NCBI GenBank assembly: GCA_025149125.1
Contig: CP102272.1
Location: 5,022,001-5,086,000, forward strand
Source of the DNA: [Clostridium] asparagiforme DSM 15981
GTDB lineage: Bacteria; Bacillota; Clostridia; Lachnospirales; Lachnospiraceae
Reading direction: 5' to 3'
DNA length: 64,000 nt
In this document: in pieces, positions 61,119-64,000 of the stretch
Layout of the letters: each line of letters starts with the position of its first letter
Position numbering within the stretch: position 1 is the first letter of the stretch
Notes under the pieces: generated by a model
What the model saw: the letters and a program-made list of their open reading frames with translations, nothing else
Databases searched by the model: none
Told to the model about the DNA's origin: nothing
Program-made: the position numbers and the translations under genes

Positions 61119-62800
61119 GTCTTGTCCACCTGCTCTCTCCGGTACGGCAGGAGAATCACCACCTTGGTGTAGCGGCCCTTCTCGCTCTCCATCTTAATTC
61201 CATAGCGCATCCCGTAAATCAGAAGCAATCGCTTCTGCACGTTCTCCACGCCCAGGCCTCCGTAGAGGCCCACGCCCTTTTCCACATTGTTGATGTATTT
61301 CAAATATTCCTTATCTACGCCGATGCCGTTGTCGTAAATCTCAATGCACACGTCGCCTTCCCTGCGGTATCCCCGCAGACTCAGCATGTATCCCTCCTTG
61401 CCCGCCGTGAAGCCGTGGATAATGGCGTTTTCCACCAGGGGCTGAATGATCAGGTTGGGGATCAGGCAGTCCTTGATCTCCTCCTCCACCCGGATGTCCA
61501 CGTCGAAGAGCTGGTCGTAGCGGATCTGCTGGAGCCGTATGTAGTCCTCAACAAAAACCAGATCGTCGCTCAGCTTCACGAAATCGTCCTTGAAGGTGAT
61601 GCTCCGGCGCAGCAGCTTGCCCAGATGGATCACAAAGCCTGAGACCTCCCCTGTGCGGCCCATCCGGGCCAGGGCGTTGATCTCGTTTAACATGTTGTAG
61701 AGAAAATGAGGGCTGATCTGAGCCTGGAGAGCCTTTAACTCCGCGTTTTTCTTGCGCTCGCTCTCCTCCCTGGCGTTCTCGATCAGAGTCTGTATGCGGG
61801 CAATCATCCAGTTGAACACCGAGCTGACCAGACGCATCTCGTCGCTGTCGTGGGCCCGGATCTCAATTTTGGTGTCCAGGTTTCCCCGGGTCACCAGGTT
61901 CATGGAGCTGACCAGGGTGTCGATGGGGCGGTACATGCGGTTGGCAAACACGGCGGCCAGCAGGAAGGCCAGGGGCACCATACAGCCCAGCACCAGCAGG
62001 CTGATAAAGATCATCAGACGGCTGTTCTCGTTGAACTCCTCGATGTTGTAGTAGGCGTAAATGCGCAGGCCGTAGGCATTTTCCCGGAAAGCCGCAACGG
62101 AATTCTTCTCCGCCCTGCCCGGCGCGCCGGTGGCCCCTTCCGTAAACCGCCCGGTGGTGTCCAGGATAATGCAGTCGTTGCGGTCGGCCAGGGTGACGGA
62201 GGATTTCTCATCCTCCAGCTGCTTGACCGCGTTCAGAAGCGTGTTCCGGTACACGTCCAGAACCACATACCCGGCGATCCCTCCATCCCGCCCCTGTACC
62301 GCCCGGCCCATGTTCAGGCAGATCTTCCGGCCGTTCTCCGCCCGGGTGACGCTGGGGGTAACGGCGATCCGGTCCGGATACGCGGTCATCTCGTGTAAAA
62401 TTCCCCAGCCGCCGAACACCGCCGGATCGTAGAGCTTCGCGTCCCGGCCGTCCGGGTAAATGTACCGGTCGTCCGGGTCGATCACCCGGATACGCAGACG
62501 GTTGTCGCGGCCCGTCTGGAGCGGGCGCACCAGCTCTCCCAGCCCCTCCCGGTCATTCTCCGCAAGGTACGCCGCAAGGGCGGGCTCCGCAGAAAGGCTG
62601 TTTAAAATTTTCTCATACTCCTCCAAAAGCTCCCGCACATTTCCCGAGCTGGCCGCAGCCATGGCGCCCACCTTGTCCTGGTAGCGCTCCCGGGACATGT
62701 GGAAGCTGCCGTAGGAGATGGCCGCCACACAGAGGCAGATGGGCAGAATGGTCGCAAATAAAAATGCCAAAAATAGCCGTTTAAAATAGATTCGTTTCAC
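61115..62800 (-). CDS. YesM-type sensor histidine kinase
   Basis: A 561-residue membrane kinase of the YesM (LytS/His_kinase) group. One helix lies at about 9-31 ('LFLAFLFATILPICLCVAAI') and another near 263-287 ('LMIFISLLVLGCMVPLAFLL'), with a 230-residue extracytoplasmic dCache-like sensor between them. HAMP follows ('NRMYRPIDTLVSSMNLVTRG'). The phosphoacceptor histidine is in 'LQAQISPHFLYNMLNEINAL' (about 364). The ATPase has 'LVENAIIHGFTAGKEG' and 'DNGIGVDKEYL'. I choose GTG 62800, with GGGAG eight bases upstream; an earlier GTG at 62809 abuts that site. It leads a three-gene unit with the solute-binding protein and YesN. Confidence 0.93.
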   Translation of the reverse strand: MKRIYFKRLFLAFLFATILPICLCVAAISYGSFHMSRERYQDKVGAMAAASSGNVRELLEEYEKILNSLSAEPALAAYLAENDREGLGELVRPLQTGRDNRLRIRVIDPDDRYIYPDGRDAKLYDPAVFGGWGILHEMTAYPDRIAVTPSVTRAENGRKICLNMGRAVQGRDGGIAGYVVLDVYRNTLLNAVKQLEDEKSSVTLADRNDCIILDTTGRFTEGATGAPGRAEKNSVAAFRENAYGLRIYAYYNIEEFNENSRLMIFISLLVLGCMVPLAFLLAAVFANRMYRPIDTLVSSMNLVTRGNLDTKIEIRAHDSDEMRLVSSVFNWMIARIQTLIENAREESERKKNAELKALQAQISPHFLYNMLNEINALARMGRTGEVSGFVIHLGKLLRRSITFKDDFVKLSDDLVFVEDYIRLQQIRYDQLFDVDIRVEEEIKDCLIPNLIIQPLVENAIIHGFTAGKEGYMLSLRGYRREGDVCIEIYDNGIGVDKEYLKYINNVEKGVGLYGGLGVENVQKRLLLIYGMRYGIKMESEKGRYTKVVILLPYRREQVDKT

Positions 62801-62892
62801 CTGGCGCACTCCCGGCGCGGCGTCGTGCCGCGCAAATAATCTAAGATCATTGGTAATGGCTGCGGCGGGGAAAAACAGCCGCGCGTTTTCTT

Positions 62893-62921
62893 ATTGTACC
62901 ATGCCGTCAACCTGCGCTCAA
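62893..62921 (-). promoter_or_regulatory. Promoter of the YesM/solute-binding/YesN unit
   Basis: Minus-strand -35 TTGAGC (62916-62921) and -10 TACAAT (62893-62898), with a 17-bp spacer, 93 bp before the kinase start. The rest of 62801-63070 shows no gene. Confidence 0.65.
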
Positions 62922-63070
62922 CCGGAAAGTGGAGCGGCCCCGCCTCTTAATTTCCACCACAACCGCAAAACCGCAGCCAGCGGCCGGCAGATGACCTGCC
63001 CGCCGCTGTGACGCTGTTTCCGGCCTTCCGGCCCTCAAACTACTCCTGATCCATCAAGGAAACGTATCGC

Positions 63071-63886
63071 TTATCGACAGCCTGCGGCTGCGACAATGTA
63101 TAATTCCCGCACCAGACGGATATCCTGCGCCAGCCGCTCCTCGGATACCCAGGCGTGGGGCTCGTACTCCAGCACGATTCGGGCGTCCGGCGTATATTTC
63201 CGGTACAGCGCCGCCAACGCCCTGTAATCGATCACGCCGTCGTCCAGACGGTTGTGGCAGTCCCGGACCCCGTCGTTGTTGTGGAAGTGGTAAGCGTGGA
63301 TCCGGGATCCCCAGTCCGCCAGCATAGCCTCCATATCCAGGCCGGTGAGGCGGGCGTGGCCCACGTCGATGATTCCCGCCAGATCGGGCATTTCCCGATA
63401 CAGCCCGGCGTACTCCTCATTATCGAATAGTGGCTGGTCCGAAGCCGGAAACGGCAGGTTCTCCACCACGATCTCCACGCCAAACTCCCGTCCAATGTCA
63501 AGCACGGTCCGAATATTTTCCCGGCTCACGGTCTGGGCCCGGAAACGCTCCTCCTCAGTCACGCCCTTTTGGGTGTAGTGAAATACGATGTGCCGCACCC
63601 CATATTTTGCGGCCAGGCCGCAGACCCGCCGGTAACTGTCCACCATGTGGTCGTAATCCGCCGTCCCCCTTGGGCTTGCCGCCTCCACGCCGATGTAGGG
63701 ACCGTGGAAGGTCAGGGGGCAGGTCAGGGTGGGCAGCAGCCGGTTCAGCCGTTCCCAGTAATCCTCATCGTGGGTGAAAGCGATCAGCTCCACCCCCAGC
63801 CAGTCCCGTCCCTGTCCGTCCACCCAGCGGGCGATCTCCTCCATCTGTCCGAATCCTTTGATCAGGGAACTTACAAATATTGCCAT
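63071..63886 (-). CDS. Sugar phosphate isomerase/epimerase-like TIM-barrel protein
   Basis: A 271-residue xylose-isomerase-like TIM barrel (AP endonuclease family 2). Strand ends carry typical metal residues: 'CPLTFHGPYIGVEAAS' (histidine), 'VRHIVFHYTQKGVTEEERFR', 'VEIVVENLPFPASDQ' (glutamate), 'AGIIDVGHARLTGLDM' (aspartate and histidine), 'IHAYHFHNNDGVRDCHNRLD' (two histidines) and 'ARIVLEYEPHAWVSEERL' (glutamate). The fold is firm, but the substrate is not; members isomerise or epimerise sugars and polyols. GAGGAG lies seven bases before ATG. It follows the ABC ATPase gene by 13 bp, so it belongs to a sugar uptake operon entering from the right. Confidence 0.9.
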   Translation of the reverse strand: MAIFVSSLIKGFGQMEEIARWVDGQGRDWLGVELIAFTHDEDYWERLNRLLPTLTCPLTFHGPYIGVEAASPRGTADYDHMVDSYRRVCGLAAKYGVRHIVFHYTQKGVTEEERFRAQTVSRENIRTVLDIGREFGVEIVVENLPFPASDQPLFDNEEYAGLYREMPDLAGIIDVGHARLTGLDMEAMLADWGSRIHAYHFHNNDGVRDCHNRLDDGVIDYRALAALYRKYTPDARIVLEYEPHAWVSEERLAQDIRLVRELYIVAAAGCR

Positions 63887-63899
63887 TTTATTTCTCCTC

Positions 63900-64000
63900 T
63901 CAGGACAATTCCGCCGGATACCCGATGGACATGGTGGTCTCGCCGTCGAAGAAATGCAGCTTCTCCGGCAGAATGTTCCAGTACACGTCCTCGCCCTTGG
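63900..64000 (-). CDS. Sugar ABC transporter ATP-binding protein, C-terminal fragment
   Basis: Only the last 32 or so codons are in the window; the gene continues past 64000. They read 'KGEDVYWNILPEKLHFFDGE' followed by 'TTMSIGYPAEL' and a stop at 63900-63902. The 'LHFFD-x-E-T' ending is characteristic of the MsmK/UgpC-type ATPases that energise oligosaccharide importers. It is just upstream of the isomerase-like gene on the same strand, and the YesM/YesN module beyond may regulate the same uptake system. Confidence 0.8.
   Translation of the reverse strand, partial: KGEDVYWNILPEKLHFFDGETTMSIGYPAELS

Noticed and set aside
63060..63086. GCAGCCGCAGGCTG-like string as a third copy of the dispersed motif
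   Set aside because: It is inside the coding end of the isomerase-like gene and has no shared flanks.

Overview
The window looks like a chromosomal segment of a low-oxygen Bacillota, most likely class Clostridia, family Lachnospiraceae. The evidence is AGGAGG-type ribosome binding sites before nearly every gene, sigma-A type TTGNNN-17-TATAAT promoters, a type I-C CRISPR-Cas locus, YesM/YesN regulators beside a sugar ABC transporter, and many flavin and iron-sulfur proteins. The assignment rests on gene content only. No rRNA, tRNA, insertion sequence or prophage was recognised.

Layout, left to right. (1) 0.4-2.9 kb: an autoregulated MarR operon with an old-yellow-enzyme oxidoreductase that ends right after its 4Fe-4S motif, plus a separate flavodoxin. 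(2) 3.0-3.6 kb: a five-repeat I-C mini-array with its own leader and no cas genes. (3) 3.6-9.1 kb: a DNA-repair block on the minus strand, made of an EndoQ-UvrD-type helicase fusion, endonuclease III and an unknown protein, with a divergent HNH nuclease. (4) 9.3-10.9 kb: a methyltransferase and a yjdF gene with a probable yjdF riboswitch. (5) 11.0-22.7 kb: a complete I-C system (cas3-cas5c-cas8c(+internal cas11c)-cas7c-cas4-cas1-cas2) followed by a 58-repeat array, all read on the minus strand. (6) 22.8-33.0 kb: a DUF6304-like protein, an Lhr-type helicase, a MerR-TipAS regulator, small unknown genes and a RecQ helicase with a long tail. (7) 33.3-46.3 kb: a signalling block of two hybrid histidine kinases with repeated PAS units, a REC/HD-GYP/PAS/GGDEF/GAF protein, a double-HTH GntR regulator and a GGDEF/EAL protein. 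(8) 46.4-55.1 kb: a two-component system, MFS carrier, BCCT carrier and mandelate-racemase-type enzyme in one tightly packed operon, preceded by a second MFS carrier with a MalY-type lyase. (9) 55.3-64.0 kb: MBL-fold hydrolase, YoaK-type membrane protein, a small unknown gene, LysR regulator, then a YesM/solute-binding protein/YesN module, a sugar isomerase-like protein and the end of a sugar ABC ATPase that runs off the window.

How parts connect. The two CRISPR arrays share the last 13 nt of the repeat (the crRNA handle side), the first 9 nt of the leader, and a 43-nt inverted-repeat leader motif at nearly the same distance (127-128 nt) from the first repeat, so one Cas machinery probably serves both. 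The EndoQ-UvrD fusion carries two identical QLSLF sequences, one at the end of each module, which suggests sliding-clamp tethering of a coupled nicking and unwinding enzyme for deaminated DNA. Cyclic di-GMP turnover is encoded in two adjacent, divergently read units. All functions are predicted from sequence reading without searches.
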